In this document: piece by piece, positions 7,708 to 17,299 of the stretch
Position numbering within the stretch: position 1 is the first letter of the stretch
Layout: each line of letters opens with the position of its first letter
Source: Ruminiclostridium hungatei
GTDB taxonomy: Bacteria > Bacillota > Clostridia > Acetivibrionales > DSM-1351
Reading direction: 5' to 3'
Assembly (NCBI RefSeq): GCF_002051585.1
Contig: NZ_MZGX01000022.1
Span: 1-64,000, forward strand
Length of the DNA stretch: 64,000 nt
Notes under the pieces: generated by a model
Database searches by the model: none
What the model was told of the DNA's origin: nothing
The model's input: the letters and a program-made list of their open reading frames with translations, nothing else
Made by a program: the position numbers and the translations under genes

Positions 7708-9390
7708 TTACGTCCCTTGGGCAGTCAGGACAGTCACCGGCACAGTGCCTCCCATAACTGTCTCATCCTTCCGGTCTATTACCTCCATATTGAACAGGGC
7801 TTTCATAACCTGCCCGATGTTGTCCACCGCCACCACTTCGATATCCATATCTTCAAACAGCTCCTGGTAGTTGTCTCTTGGTATGAATACCTTCCTGATT
7901 CCGGCAGCCTTCGCAGCTTCCACCTTTGCAACCACTCCCCCCACAGGCTTGATTTTTCCCTTGATGGATATTTCCCCTGTCATTGCAATGTCTCCGCCCA
8001 CAGGGATGCTCTTTACGGCTGAATAAACCGCCGTAGCGATTGTTATTCCGGCCGAGGGCCCATCTATGGGAATTCCCCCGGGAAAATTCAAATGTATCTC
8101 ATAATCCCTGAAATCCACATCCATATATCTTTTGAGCACCGTCAGGACATTTTCCACAGAAGCCTTCGCTGAACTGGTTCTCTTGAGCTTGTGCCCCCTG
8201 TTGTCCATTTCCTCGGCTTCAACTATACCTGTAATCTTAATATTGCCGTTGCCCGGTGCAACCTCCATGGCCGTGGCCTCCACATCTATCACCATGCCTG
8301 TGCTGTTTCCGAATACTGCCAGGCCGTTTATACAGCCTATCTGCTCTTCGGCATTGACCTTCTTTTCTATCCTTGGGCTGTAATGCCCGAACTCTATGAC
8401 CCACTCAATATCCTTTACGTCGATTGCATTCCTGCTTTCCAGCATTGCAATACCCCCGGCAATCTGAATGATATTGACCGCATCCCTGCCATTCTGCGCA
8501 TATTTGGCCACCTGCTCACTGCAGCCCTCCGCAAGGATATAGCCGCCCTTAACCGCCGCATTTTCACATATGGCACTTATTTCCTCCGCTCTTAAGGCCC
8601 TGAAATGTATTTCCACACATCTGGACCTGATGGCTGCCGGTATTTCGTCAGGGGTTCTTGTTGTTGCTCCTACAAGCCTGAAATCCGCCGGCAGGCCCTT
8701 TTGAAATATATCATGTATATGGGAGGGTATGTTCCCGTCCTCCGAGGTATAGTAGGCGCTCTCAAGAAATACCCGCCTGTCCTCCAGGACCTTCAGAAGC
8801 TTGTTCATCTGAATGGGATGCAGTTCTCCGATTTCGTCAATGAACAGAACTCCCCCATGTGCCTTGGTAACCGCTCCCGGCTTGGGCTGCGGCACTCCTG
8901 CGGCGCCGTAGGCGCCCGCCCCCTGATAAATGGGATCATGCACGGAGCCTATCAAGGGATCTGCTATGCCCCTCTCGTCAAATCTCAAGGTTGTAGCATC
9001 CATTTCAATGAATTTTGCCTCTTTTTTAAAGGGTGATATTCCATTGTTTTTTGCTTCCTCAAGTATAACCCTGGCGGCTGCAGTTTTTCCCACACCGGGA
9101 GGCCCATATATTATAACGTGCTGTGGATTTGACCCGCACAGGGACGCGCGCAGGGCCTTTATTCCCTGCTCCTGGCCCACTATGTCCCTCAGGGTGGAGG
9201 GCCTGGTTTTTTCGGACAAGGGCTCGGTGAGATGAATATCCCTCAGCTTTCTGAGCTTTTCCAGTTCCTTTCTGGCTTCCTTGTCTATGGCGCTCTTGTT
9301 GCCCTGCTGGGTTCTGAGCAACGTAAAAAAATAAATTCCGATTATGACCGAAAAGAAAAACTGTATGATGAACATCGTGGTTGTAAACAT
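7708..9390 (-). CDS. lonB: ATP-dependent Lon-type protease LonB
   Basis: A 560-residue membrane-anchored Lon-family protease. Residues 3-25 form one transmembrane helix (MFIIQFFFSVIIGIYFFTLL). The AAA+ module has Walker A GPPGVGKT near residue 95, Walker B GGVLFIDEIGE near 185, and a sensor arginine region IRSRCVEIHF. The C-terminal Lon protease domain carries the catalytic Ser in DGPSAGITIATA and Lys in GGVVAKVEAAKAAG. It lacks the long N-terminal domain of LonA, as in Bacillus LonB, which acts in the forespore. AGGAGGT lies six bases before the ATG. Neighbours clpX, clpP and tig make this a protein quality-control block. An own terminator follows. Confidence 0.93.
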   Translation of the reverse strand: MFTTTMFIIQFFFSVIIGIYFFTLLRTQQGNKSAIDKEARKELEKLRKLRDIHLTEPLSEKTRPSTLRDIVGQEQGIKALRASLCGSNPQHVIIYGPPGVGKTAAARVILEEAKNNGISPFKKEAKFIEMDATTLRFDERGIADPLIGSVHDPIYQGAGAYGAAGVPQPKPGAVTKAHGGVLFIDEIGELHPIQMNKLLKVLEDRRVFLESAYYTSEDGNIPSHIHDIFQKGLPADFRLVGATTRTPDEIPAAIRSRCVEIHFRALRAEEISAICENAAVKGGYILAEGCSEQVAKYAQNGRDAVNIIQIAGGIAMLESRNAIDVKDIEWVIEFGHYSPRIEKKVNAEEQIGCINGLAVFGNSTGMVIDVEATAMEVAPGNGNIKITGIVEAEEMDNRGHKLKRTSSAKASVENVLTVLKRYMDVDFRDYEIHLNFPGGIPIDGPSAGITIATAVYSAVKSIPVGGDIAMTGEISIKGKIKPVGGVVAKVEAAKAAGIRKVFIPRDNYQELFEDMDIEVVAVDNIGQVMKALFNMEVIDRKDETVMGGTVPVTVLTAQGT

Positions 9391-9473
9391 GAATTACCTC
9401 CTAAGGCTTTTTTGCTGCGTACTTATATTATTGGCAATGATTTATATTTTATCCAAGTTATTGGGATAAATTT

Positions 9474-9531
9474 CAAAAAAACAAGGGCCGCCTCAAAATA
9501 GAATTTAATTTCTACTTTGGGACAGCCCTTG
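9474..9531 (-). terminator. Intrinsic terminator of clpX
   Basis: On minus, CAAGGGCTGTCCCAAAGTAG and the matching arm ending GGCGGCCCTTG form a long imperfect stem followed by seven T. It separates the clpX unit from lonB. Confidence 0.85.
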
Positions 9532-9551
9532 CTAAAATATAAATTATTGAC

Positions 9552-10847
9552 TTATGACACAGATTCCTTCTTAACTCTTGCTTTTTTGGAACCGGCCTTT
9601 TTTAAAGACTTGCGGTTCTCATTCAGTATGAGTTCAGGCTCGGAACTGTTTTCAATAACATCCTTGCTGATAATGCACTTTTCAACGTTGGTCATGGACG
9701 GTATGTCGTACATGACTCCAAGCATTATCTCCTCAAGAATGGCACGAAGCCCTCTGGCGCCGGTATTCCTGGCAATTGCCTTTTCAGCAATCAGTTCAAG
9801 GGCATCCTCCTGGATTTCCAGCAGCACATCATCCATTTCCAGCAGCTTCTGGTATTGCTTAACCAGTGCATTCTTAGGCTCGGTAAGTATCTGTACCAGT
9901 GCCTTCTTATCCAGTGACTGCAGTGTGACCACAATAGGAAGTCTTCCCACAAATTCAGGAATAAGTCCAAACTTCAGCAAATCCTGCGGAAGTATCTCTT
10001 TTAAGAGCTCTCCCACATCCTTGTCCTTGGTGCTTTCGATTTTAGCGCCGAAGCCCAGGGACTTTTTGCCGATTCTGTTCTGTATTATCTTGTCAATGCC
10101 GTCAAAAGCACCGCCGCAAATAAACAATATGTTTGTGGTATCAATCTGAATAAACTCCTGATGGGGATGCTTTCTTCCACCCTGAGGCGGAACAGAGGCC
10201 AAAGTCCCCTCCAGTATCTTAAGCAGTGCCTGCTGTACGCCTTCACCACTGACATCTCTTGTTATGGACGGATTTTCAGATTTACGGGCTATTTTATCGA
10301 TTTCATCGATGTAAATAATGCCCTTTTCAGCTTTTTCAATATCATAATCAGCAGCCTGTATCAACCTTAATAGAATGTTTTCAACATCCTCTCCGACATA
10401 GCCTGCTTCTGTGAGAGAAGTAGCGTCAGCAATGGCAAAAGGAACATTCAAAATTCTTGCAAGGGTCTGCGCCAGAAAAGTCTTACCGCTGCCTGTAGGT
10501 CCAAGCATTACTATATTGCTCTTCTGCAGCTCGATATCAGAGGACTTTATATCGCTGTTTATTCTCTTGTAGTGATTGTAAACAGCAACCGCAAGTGATC
10601 TTTTGGCAGTATCCTGACCTATTACATACTGGTCCAGAATCTCCCTGATCTCCTTGGGTTTTGGTATTTCGTTAACTTCAGCGTCTATTTTTGTGTCTTC
10701 AAATTCCTCTTCAATAATCTCTGAGCACAGTTCTATGCACTCGTCGCAGATATAAACTCCAGGACCTGCCACCAGTCTCTTTACCTGCTCTTGAGACTTA
10801 CCACAAAAAGAGCATTTTAACTGCTTCTTCTCATCATATCTGGTCAT
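9552..10847 (-). CDS. clpX: ATP-dependent Clp protease ATPase subunit ClpX
   Basis: ClpX unfolds substrates, including tmRNA-tagged proteins, and feeds them to ClpP. The 431-residue protein has the N-terminal zinc domain ([11 protein letters not shown], then [10 protein letters not shown]), Walker [16 protein letters not shown], the pore loop GYVGEDVE, Walker [14 protein letters not shown], and the ClpP-docking IGFGL-equivalent loop as [10 protein letters not shown]. The tail after residue 410 is lysine-rich. Two adjacent ATGs are possible; the second (10847) has the better distance from GAGGTG. It lies 16 bases after clpP, forming a clpP-clpX unit with tig upstream. Confidence 0.97.
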   Translation of the reverse strand: MTRYDEKKQLKCSFCGKSQEQVKRLVAGPGVYICDECIELCSEIIEEEFEDTKIDAEVNEIPKPKEIREILDQYVIGQDTAKRSLAVAVYNHYKRINSDIKSSDIELQKSNIVMLGPTGSGKTFLAQTLARILNVPFAIADATSLTEAGYVGEDVENILLRLIQAADYDIEKAEKGIIYIDEIDKIARKSENPSITRDVSGEGVQQALLKILEGTLASVPPQGGRKHPHQEFIQIDTTNILFICGGAFDGIDKIIQNRIGKKSLGFGAKIESTKDKDVGELLKEILPQDLLKFGLIPEFVGRLPIVVTLQSLDKKALVQILTEPKNALVKQYQKLLEMDDVLLEIQEDALELIAEKAIARNTGARGLRAILEEIMLGVMYDIPSMTNVEKCIISKDVIENSSEPELILNENRKSLKKAGSKKARVKKESVS

Positions 10848-10863
10848 CATTGCACCTCAACTA

Positions 10864-11445
10864 TTATCTTCTAACCATAATATCATCAACAAGTCCATAG
10901 GCCTTTGCTTCCTCGGCAGACATGAAGAAATCCCTGTCGGTATCCTTTTCTATCTTATCCAGAGGCTGACCTGTTCTGTCGCTCAATATTCTGTTCAACT
11001 TGTCTTTAGTCTTCAAAATATTTTCAGCGTGTATCTTTATGTCAGTTGCCTGACCTTTTGCACCTCCAAGAGGCTGGTGAATCATGATTTCACTGTTTGG
11101 AAGTGCAAATCTCTTGCCTTTTGCTCCTGCTGCCAGAAGAAATGCTCCCATACTTGCAGCCATACCCATGCAGATGGTTGACACATCGCATTTTACGTAC
11201 TGCATTGTGTCAAAAATGGCAAATCCGGAATGCACAGCGCCTCCCGGGCTGTTAATGTAAAACTGTATATCCTTGTCGGGATCCTGAGCTTCAAGGTAAA
11301 GCATCTGCGCAACAATCAGGCTGGCAGTAACATCATTTACCTCATCACTCAACACTATTATCCTATCATTCAGCAGTCTGGAAAAAATATCATAAGACCT
11401 CTCACCGCGATTAGTCTGTTCAACAACCATAGGTACTAAACTCAT
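10864..11445 (-). CDS. clpP: ATP-dependent Clp protease proteolytic subunit ClpP
   Basis: The 193-residue serine peptidase forms the proteolytic chamber used with ClpX. Visible motifs are the start [30 protein letters not shown], the catalytic Ser in [15 protein letters not shown], the catalytic His in [14 protein letters not shown], and the Asp in ILSDRTGQ. The ATG at 11445 follows GGGAGGT by six bases. The frame stays open 63 codons further upstream, but that part has no ribosome site and no ClpP homology. A 22-base perfect palindrome sits in the leader. Confidence 0.97.
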   Translation of the reverse strand: MSLVPMVVEQTNRGERSYDIFSRLLNDRIIVLSDEVNDVTASLIVAQMLYLEAQDPDKDIQFYINSPGGAVHSGFAIFDTMQYVKCDVSTICMGMAASMGAFLLAAGAKGKRFALPNSEIMIHQPLGGAKGQATDIKIHAENILKTKDKLNRILSDRTGQPLDKIEKDTDRDFFMSAEEAKAYGLVDDIMVRR

Positions 11446-11479
11446 GACCATACCTCCCTTATTAATATATGTTATTTTT

Positions 11480-11501
11480 ACCGGACTGTTAACAGTCCGG
11501 T
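11480..11501. promoter_or_regulatory. 22-bp perfect palindrome in the clpP leader
   Basis: ACCGGACTGTTAAC, continued by AGTCCGGT, reads the same on both strands across 22 bases. It lies 35 bases upstream of the clpP start and is not followed by a T-run on minus, so it is not a standard terminator. A dimeric repressor site or an mRNA hairpin are both possible. It does not resemble the CtsR or CIRCE heat-shock operators. Confidence 0.5.
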
Positions 11502-11695
11502 TGGAACGCGTTACGTCCTCTAAAACGGCTGGAGCAAATCCTTTCACTAGAATCAGACTATGCTTCATACCCGCTCGTTGTTCATGGAACTCAAAAATCA
11601 ATCCGGCATGCACCGCTTCTCCCGAGCACCTCATACCTCAGTTACCTGATATAATCTTACCCATTTCCGGAGGTGTCCAATCGTTTTTTTAATTA

Positions 11696-11719
11696 CAAAA
11701 AGAAGGAGACACCCTTCCG
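11696..11719 (-). terminator. Weak terminator after tig
   Basis: On minus GGAAGG and CCTTC form a short stem with a GTGTCT loop, followed by TTTTTG. It could give partial separation of tig from clpP-clpX. Confidence 0.45.
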
Positions 11720-11739
11720 CTATGGGAAACCCGCTTAAA

Positions 11740-13029
11740 TCAAGCCAGCTTCGCATTTTCAACCAGTAATTTTATAGTCTTTCTGAAAGCGATATCCTTT
11801 TTGAGGTATTCCATATCCTCAGCTCTCAAGGATTTTTTCAAGTCCTCGGCAGACTGTTTGTATGCTTCGGCAGTTTTTGCTATTTCTTCTTCAACTTCAG
11901 TTTCTGAAACCTCTACATTTTCAATCTTTGAAATCTTCTCAACCACCAACTGCACCTTTACTTCATTTTCGGCTCTTGCGGCAAACTGTCCTCTGAAGGC
12001 TTCAAAATCCATACCCATCAATTCCAGATATCTCTGCAAATCCAAGCCCTGGTATCGGAGTCTCATATCAAAGTCCCTGGTCATGACATCAATCTGCTTT
12101 TCAACCATGACTTTAGGTATTTCAACTGCTGCATTTTCTGCTATCTTCTGAATGACACTTTCCTCATTCTCGTGTTCAGCCTTATGTTTTGCAGTTTCTT
12201 CTAATTTATTTCTCAAATCCTTTTTATATTCTTCAAGTGTGTCAAATTCGCTTATATCCTTGGCAAATTCATCATCCACAACAGGCAATTCCTTGACTTT
12301 TATTTCCTTGACTGTTACCTTGAACAATGCAGGCTTTCCGTTCAACTCTTCCTTACCGTATTCTTCAGGGAAGGTTACATTAACATCCAGCTCTTCTCCT
12401 GTATTCTTTCCAATCAGCTGATCTTCAAAACCTGGAATAAATGTGCCGGAACCAATTACCAGACTGTAATCCGTTCCTTTTCCGCCTTCAAACGGCACTG
12501 AATCAATAAAGCCTTCAAAGTCGATAACGGCAGTGTCGCCTGATTGTACAGGTCTTTCCGTTATAGTAACAAGACGTGAATTCTTTTCAACTACCTTTTC
12601 AAATTCCTTTTCCACATCGTCTTCTGTAACTATAGCGTCTGCCTTAGTCACTTCCACGCCCATATAAGCGCCCAATTCCACCTCAGGCTTTGTTGTAACC
12701 CTGGCAGTAAATATAAGGTTTTCCTTGTTTCCGATCTGAACGATATCTATTTCCGGTCTGTCCACAGGCTCCAGATTCTTTTCTTCCACCGCCTGGTCAT
12801 ATGCTTCGGAGCAAACAATGTTTATGGCATCGTCATATAATGCCTGTTCGCCATAGTAACGCTCTACGATATTTCTCGGAGCCTTGCCTTTTCTGAAGCC
12901 AGGTACATTAAATTTTGATGCGTTCTTCTTAAAGGACTGCTGCATACCTTCTTCAAATTTAGCTGCATCAACTTCTATTTCAAGCTGTACAACATTCTTT
13001 TCAACATCTTCAAATTTGTTAACCTTCAT
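11740..13029 (-). CDS. tig: Trigger factor, ribosome-bound chaperone
   Basis: A 429-residue folding chaperone that docks at the ribosomal exit tunnel. The ribosome-binding signature appears as KFNVPGFRKGKAPRNIVERYYGE in residues 38-60. The central FKBP-type peptidyl-prolyl isomerase domain spans about 150-245 (GDTAVIDFEGFIDSVPFEGG, IPGFEDQLIGKNTGE, VTFPEEYGKEELNGKPALFKVTVKEI). A helical C-terminal arm domain follows. Length is as expected. GGGAGGAAG precedes the ATG. The order tig-clpP-clpX-lonB is the conserved Firmicute arrangement. Confidence 0.97.
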   Translation of the reverse strand: MKVNKFEDVEKNVVQLEIEVDAAKFEEGMQQSFKKNASKFNVPGFRKGKAPRNIVERYYGEQALYDDAINIVCSEAYDQAVEEKNLEPVDRPEIDIVQIGNKENLIFTARVTTKPEVELGAYMGVEVTKADAIVTEDDVEKEFEKVVEKNSRLVTITERPVQSGDTAVIDFEGFIDSVPFEGGKGTDYSLVIGSGTFIPGFEDQLIGKNTGEELDVNVTFPEEYGKEELNGKPALFKVTVKEIKVKELPVVDDEFAKDISEFDTLEEYKKDLRNKLEETAKHKAEHENEESVIQKIAENAAVEIPKVMVEKQIDVMTRDFDMRLRYQGLDLQRYLELMGMDFEAFRGQFAARAENEVKVQLVVEKISKIENVEVSETEVEEEIAKTAEAYKQSAEDLKKSLRAEDMEYLKKDIAFRKTIKLLVENAKLA

Positions 13030-13266
13030 TTTAATAAACTTCCTCCCGGTATTTAGTTTTGTATAATTTTATCCATTCAGCGCAATGCTTGTTTTTTTGC
13101 CAATTCCTTTTCCATGAAAAAACAGAAAAAACTCTAGTTTAAAAATTAACCATTCAATTATACCATATTATTGGCATATTTCAAGAATCAATATAACTTT
13201 AATAAAGTACCCTGTCAACAGGTTTTTGAGTATTTTCCACAGTGGTATTCCGCGGCGAAAGATGTA

Positions 13267-13974
13267 TTACCGGCTGACTATGGGCAGCGGGACAAAATTC
13301 AGATAATCCGCCGAAATCAACTTGAGCTCTATGCCTTCGTATTCTCCCTCTATGGCACCCTTGATCCCGTCACCATGAAGATGTCCATAAAAACACCGGG
13401 TTATACCATGTTTTTTCATTACATCAATAAAACCCGAAGACTGGCTTTTGGCAGTGACAGGAGGATAGTGCATGAATACCAGCCTTTCGCTCTGTTCCTG
13501 ATTGGCGGAGGATTTGATTGACAGCTCAAGGCGTTCGATTTCCCTGTTGTATATTTTTTCATCTTCCTTTTTAAAATCATCCTCACCGGGACATTTCCAG
13601 CCCCTGGTACCGCAGATTGAAAAATTTTCTGCCATAAAGGAATTGTTATGCATAAAGGAAATGGTGGTGAACTCTTTTTCCTTCAAATATTTATTCAGCT
13701 TTGACGAAGTTGTCCACCAGTAATCATGGTTGCCCTTGGAAATAATTTTTTTGCCGGGCAAGGCTTCAATATACCTGAAGTCCTCGTATACATTTTCTAT
13801 ATAGGTTGCCCAGGATACATCCCCCGGTATTATTACGGTATCAGTATGGGCAACCGTCTCTATCCAGTTGTTTTTCAACTTCTCCATGTAATTTGACCAT
13901 CTTCCGCCAAAAACATCCATTGGCTTGTCTATTCCCAAAGCCAGGTGCAAATCGGCTATTGCAAAGATTGACAT
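13267..13974 (-). CDS. Calcineurin-like metallophosphoesterase
   Basis: A 235-residue cytoplasmic protein with all five metallophosphoesterase motifs: ADLHL near residue 7, GDVSW at 51, GNHDYWW at 82, FMHYPPV at 165 and YGHLHG at 195. These hold two metal ions. It is close to a YkuE/Ser-Thr phosphatase-like group common in clostridia, in which GNHDYWW is typical. The substrate is not known. It starts 27 bases after uvrC on the same strand and is probably cotranscribed with it. Confidence 0.85.
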   Translation of the reverse strand: MSIFAIADLHLALGIDKPMDVFGGRWSNYMEKLKNNWIETVAHTDTVIIPGDVSWATYIENVYEDFRYIEALPGKKIISKGNHDYWWTTSSKLNKYLKEKEFTTISFMHNNSFMAENFSICGTRGWKCPGEDDFKKEDEKIYNREIERLELSIKSSANQEQSERLVFMHYPPVTAKSQSSGFIDVMKKHGITRCFYGHLHGDGIKGAIEGEYEGIELKLISADYLNFVPLPIVSR

Positions 13975-14001
13975 ATGATTTTGTACCCGTTCCTTTAAAC
14001 A

Positions 14002-15846
14002 TTATTTTCTGAAATATTCATATATTTTTTCAGCCACTCTTTGATTTATTCCGTCCACCTCAAGCAGTTGAGCTATTTCGGCATTTTTAACCGCAGTCAG
14101 CGATTTAAAATGCCTTATGAGAGCTTTTTTTCTGGCTTCGCCGATACCGTCTATATTATCCAGCTCCGAATGAGTATATCTCTTTTCCCGCAGCTTCCTG
14201 TTGTATTGAACCGCAACACGGTGGGTTTCATCCTGAATCTCGGTAATAAGTCTCAGCAGCGGCAATTTTGCTGAAAGCTCATACTCGCCGCCTTTATATA
14301 CCAGGGCCTTTGTTCTGTGCCGGTCATCCTTTGCCATGCCCGCAATCACCAGCTCAAAACCAAGCTCACTGACAACCTGCTGTGCGGCGTTTACGTGAGC
14401 AAGTCCTCCATCCACCAGAATCAAATCGGGCAGCCTTGAAAACTTGGCCTGTCCGCTTTCCTCCCGGGACTCCCTTATTGCCCTGTTCAGCCTTCTGAAC
14501 AGGGTTTCCTGCATACTGGCATAGTCGTTCTGCTCTGAAACCGACTTCATTTTGAATTTTCTGTATTCATCCCTTGCAGGCCTGCCTTTTTCAAAGACCA
14601 CCATGGAAGCGACTATCTCAGAGGAGCCGGTGTTGGATATGTCATAGGCTTCTATTCTGTCAGGCATACTTTCCAGACCCAGAATTCCGGCCAGCTCCCT
14701 TAGGCCTTCTTCATGGATAGAGCCTTCCCGTTTCAATCGTTCACCATACAATTTAAGTGATATTTCTGCATTTTGTACAACCATTTTCACAAGCTTTACC
14801 AGCTCGCCCCTCTGGGGAATGCGCAGGTTCACCTTAAAACCTCTCCTGCCTGTAAGCCACTGCCCGATAATCTCACCGTCTTCTATTTCCTGTGGCAGTA
14901 CTACCTCGGAGGGCACATATTGCACCGTATTGTAAAACTGCTTGATAAAAGTGGACAGGGAGTACTTGACATCCTCTTTTCCTTCACCTTCAAATATGAA
15001 ATGCTCTCTGCCTACAACGCGCCCGTTCCTTACGAAGAAAACCTGAATGCACAGGTCGGCCACGTTTTGGGCAAACCCGATGATATCCCTGTCCTGCCCG
15101 TCGGTGGACAATACCTTCTGTGCTTCAGAAAGCTGGACAATGCTGTTCATCTTATTTCTGAGCTGGGCCGCCTTTTCAAATTCAAGATTCATGGCAGCGG
15201 TTTCCATATGTCCTTTAAGGTCATTCAATATCTCATCATATTGTCCGCCCAGGAAGGAACAGATTTTTTTCATCATATTCCTGTATTCATCCTTATTTAC
15301 CTCTCCCTGGCAGGGGCCCAGGCACTGCTTTATGTGATAATTCAGGCATGGCCTGAACTTGCCTATATCCCTGGGCAGCACCCTGTTGCAGGTTTTGATG
15401 GGAAACAGCTTCTTAATGGTGTCAATGGCATCATTGACGGCAAAAGCGCTGGAGTAAGGCCCGAAGTACTTTGCCCCGTCCTTTTCCACCCTGCGGGTTT
15501 TAAGTATCCTGGGATACTGCTCCTGCATTGTTACCTTTATATACGGATAATGCTTGTCATCCTTGAGAAGTATATTGTACTTGGGCTTAAACTTTTTTAT
15601 GAGGTTGCATTCCAGCATCAGGGCTTCAACTTCCGTGTCGGTAACAATATATTCAAACTCCTGGATTTTTGAAACCATGGCGCTGACCTTGGGCGGGTGG
15701 TTTGAAGAATTCTGGAAATATTGTCGCACCCTGTTTTTAAGCACAACTGCCTTTCCGACATATATGACAATACCGTTTGAATCCTTCATTATATAGACGC
15801 CGGGTTTATCCGGCAGTTTTTTAAGCTCTTCCTGTATATCAAACAT
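14002..15846 (-). CDS. uvrC: Excinuclease ABC subunit C
   Basis: UvrC makes both incisions in nucleotide excision repair with UvrA and UvrB. The 614-residue product shows the GIY-YIG nuclease at the N-terminus (KPGVYIMKDSNGIVIYVGKA), the Cys-containing segment RPCLNYHIKQCLGPC, the UVR motif LEFEKAAQLRNKM, the RNase H-like C nuclease (AYDISNTGSSEIVASMVVFE, LPDLILVDGGLAHVNAA) and terminal helix-hairpin-helix repeats (IDGIGEARKKALIRHF). The ATG at 15846 follows GGAGG by five bases; the frame extends four codons further. No LexA box was seen nearby. Confidence 0.97.
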   Translation of the reverse strand: MFDIQEELKKLPDKPGVYIMKDSNGIVIYVGKAVVLKNRVRQYFQNSSNHPPKVSAMVSKIQEFEYIVTDTEVEALMLECNLIKKFKPKYNILLKDDKHYPYIKVTMQEQYPRILKTRRVEKDGAKYFGPYSSAFAVNDAIDTIKKLFPIKTCNRVLPRDIGKFRPCLNYHIKQCLGPCQGEVNKDEYRNMMKKICSFLGGQYDEILNDLKGHMETAAMNLEFEKAAQLRNKMNSIVQLSEAQKVLSTDGQDRDIIGFAQNVADLCIQVFFVRNGRVVGREHFIFEGEGKEDVKYSLSTFIKQFYNTVQYVPSEVVLPQEIEDGEIIGQWLTGRRGFKVNLRIPQRGELVKLVKMVVQNAEISLKLYGERLKREGSIHEEGLRELAGILGLESMPDRIEAYDISNTGSSEIVASMVVFEKGRPARDEYRKFKMKSVSEQNDYASMQETLFRRLNRAIRESREESGQAKFSRLPDLILVDGGLAHVNAAQQVVSELGFELVIAGMAKDDRHRTKALVYKGGEYELSAKLPLLRLITEIQDETHRVAVQYNRKLREKRYTHSELDNIDGIGEARKKALIRHFKSLTAVKNAEIAQLLEVDGINQRVAEKIYEYFRK

Positions 15847-15912
15847 ATTTGCCTCCATGAGCCATGTTCAGGCCTTGAGTGTGTATTAAGCGTTTATAAG
15901 CCTGGAATAAAC

Positions 15913-15953
15913 AAAAAGTGGTTTATGCAAACACACAGGTTTGCAAAAGCCAC
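15913..15953 (-). terminator. Intrinsic terminator after the HPr-like gene
   Basis: On minus GTGGCTTTTGCAAAC and GTTTGCATAAACCAC pair with a small loop and are followed by TTTTTG. It separates the HPr-like gene from uvrC. Confidence 0.8.
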
Positions 15954-15992
15954 AACTGTTTGTATTTCATATTGAAATATATGTCTCAGGTG

Positions 15993-16250
15993 TTAAAATC
16001 CGGTTGAAAAATACTCAGAAATTTCTTTTAACGCTATTTCTTCATCTTCCCCGTCAGTTATGACAGTAATAGTGGCCTGTCTCTCAACCCCAAGTGACAG
16101 CAGTCCCAGAAGGCTTTTTGCATTTGCCCGTCTTTCCCCTTTTTCAAGCCATATGCTCGAACTATACCTTGATACCTTTTGTACAAGTAATGCCGCTGCT
16201 TTTGAATCCAAACCCGACGGACAGTTTATAACTACTTTATTTGAAATCAT
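15993..16250 (-). CDS. HPr/Crh-like protein with Asp at position 15
   Basis: An 85-residue protein of the HPr fold. It aligns along its full length with HPr, but the active-site GxHARP becomes GLDSKA: residue 15 is Asp instead of the phosphorylated His, and residue 17 is Lys instead of Arg. The regulatory serine is kept at position 46 in [11 protein letters not shown]. It therefore cannot act as a PTS phosphocarrier. It may work like Bacillus Crh, which has Gln at 15 and is phosphorylated only on Ser46 by HPr kinase to assist CcpA (inference). GGGGGAG precedes the ATG. A plausible promoter (TTGATT, 18 bases, TATAAT) lies upstream, and a terminator follows, so it is probably monocistronic. Confidence 0.8.
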   Translation of the reverse strand: MISNKVVINCPSGLDSKAAALLVQKVSRYSSSIWLEKGERRANAKSLLGLLSLGVERQATITVITDGEDEEIALKEISEYFSTGF

Positions 16251-16390
16251 CTTTCGCTCCCCCGTTAATTGAACTTGACAATTGTGTATATAATATTATA
16301 CCAAATAATCACTAAACAAATCAAACTCTGTAGAATATTATATTAGATTATGCATACATTTATCAAGCCCTTAAAAAATCCTTGATACCG

Positions 16391-17299
16391 TCAAGATACC
16401 TTAAGGTCTTTTTTATTCCTGCCGAAGCCTGTATCTATTACAGTACCTATGCCGAAGGACGCCAGGGCCAATTCCACAGCTATAAAGCAAATCCCGTATA
16501 TCATCAGCGCGGTATAATAGCCTGACGGAATAAATATAAGAGGAACTATCTTGATTATGCTTATAAGGATGTGTCCTACAAAAAATTCAATATAAATTGC
16601 CGACCTGTCATAATTATTTTTAAAAATTACTGTTCCAAGGTATATGCTGCCTATTATGTCTGCCAGCATGATAATCAAGACATAAAACACAGGCACCGCT
16701 ATCAGGAATATGAGGAAGGCAAGTATTATAGTCAGGCTCACCACTACCAGCGCACCCAATATCATTCTCCGGGACAGCGCCTTCCCCATGGAATAGGACA
16801 TTACCCTGAATCTTGAAGTGAATATGGTTATAAGTATAAGGCCCGCAATCAATATAAGCAGGGAACCGGCAATAAGTGTATTGATAATTATCCCGTTGGA
16901 TTTAAAAAGTGAAATATAATCAAAATTTATAGAAACCTTGGTGCCGTTTACCTTAACCTCATTGCCCATCTCCAGCTTCCCCACCGAAACCAGGTTGCCC
17001 ATAACCTCCGATTTATCCTTCAGATATACTTCACCAAAGGCTGAAACCACGTCACCGCTCACTGTCCCATTTATACTGGCTTTTCCGAAAACAACTATCA
17101 CGCTGCCCAGTACATTTGAATCTATATCGGTTGAGCCCAGCACAACCGTAATATTTCCGCAGCTTACGCCATTTATGTCCTGATCCTCCAGTACAATCAG
17201 GTTACTGATAGTCAGATCATTTTTTGCAGCAGATACCGCGCCTGGAATCAATAATGAAAACAGAAGAAAGATTATAACCAGCTTTATTCTTTTATTCAT
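16391..17299 (-). CDS. Signal-peptide membrane protein with bactofilin-like repeat domain
   Basis: A 302-residue protein. Residues 1-24 form a signal peptide ending AVSAA. Residues 28-125 are short beta repeats rich in Val, Gly and Ser (ITVVLGSTDIDSNVLGSVIVVFG, INGTVSGDVVSAFG), the pattern of polymer-forming bactofilin-like solenoids, here predicted outside the membrane. Four or more transmembrane helices follow (about 137-160, 185-210, 213-230, 240-290). The final residues are basic. Its ATG overlaps the anti-sigma stop by four bases, so it is the third gene of a sigma/anti-sigma operon and probably shares its envelope-stress role (inference). Confidence 0.7.
   Translation of the reverse strand: MNKRIKLVIIFLLFSLLIPGAVSAAKNDLTISNLIVLEDQDINGVSCGNITVVLGSTDIDSNVLGSVIVVFGKASINGTVSGDVVSAFGEVYLKDKSEVMGNLVSVGKLEMGNEVKVNGTKVSINFDYISLFKSNGIIINTLIAGSLLILIAGLILITIFTSRFRVMSYSMGKALSRRMILGALVVVSLTIILAFLIFLIAVPVFYVLIIMLADIIGSIYLGTVIFKNNYDRSAIYIEFFVGHILISIIKIVPLIFIPSGYYTALMIYGICFIAVELALASFGIGTVIDTGFGRNKKDLKVS

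Noticed and set aside
11446-11634. In-frame upstream extension of clpP (63 codons)
   Set aside because: It has no ribosome site, runs through the palindrome, and known ClpP proteins begin at MSLVP, where GGGAGGT is correctly placed.
14773-15672. Plus-strand frame of 299 codons
   Set aside because: It lies wholly opposite uvrC, which has all its catalytic motifs.
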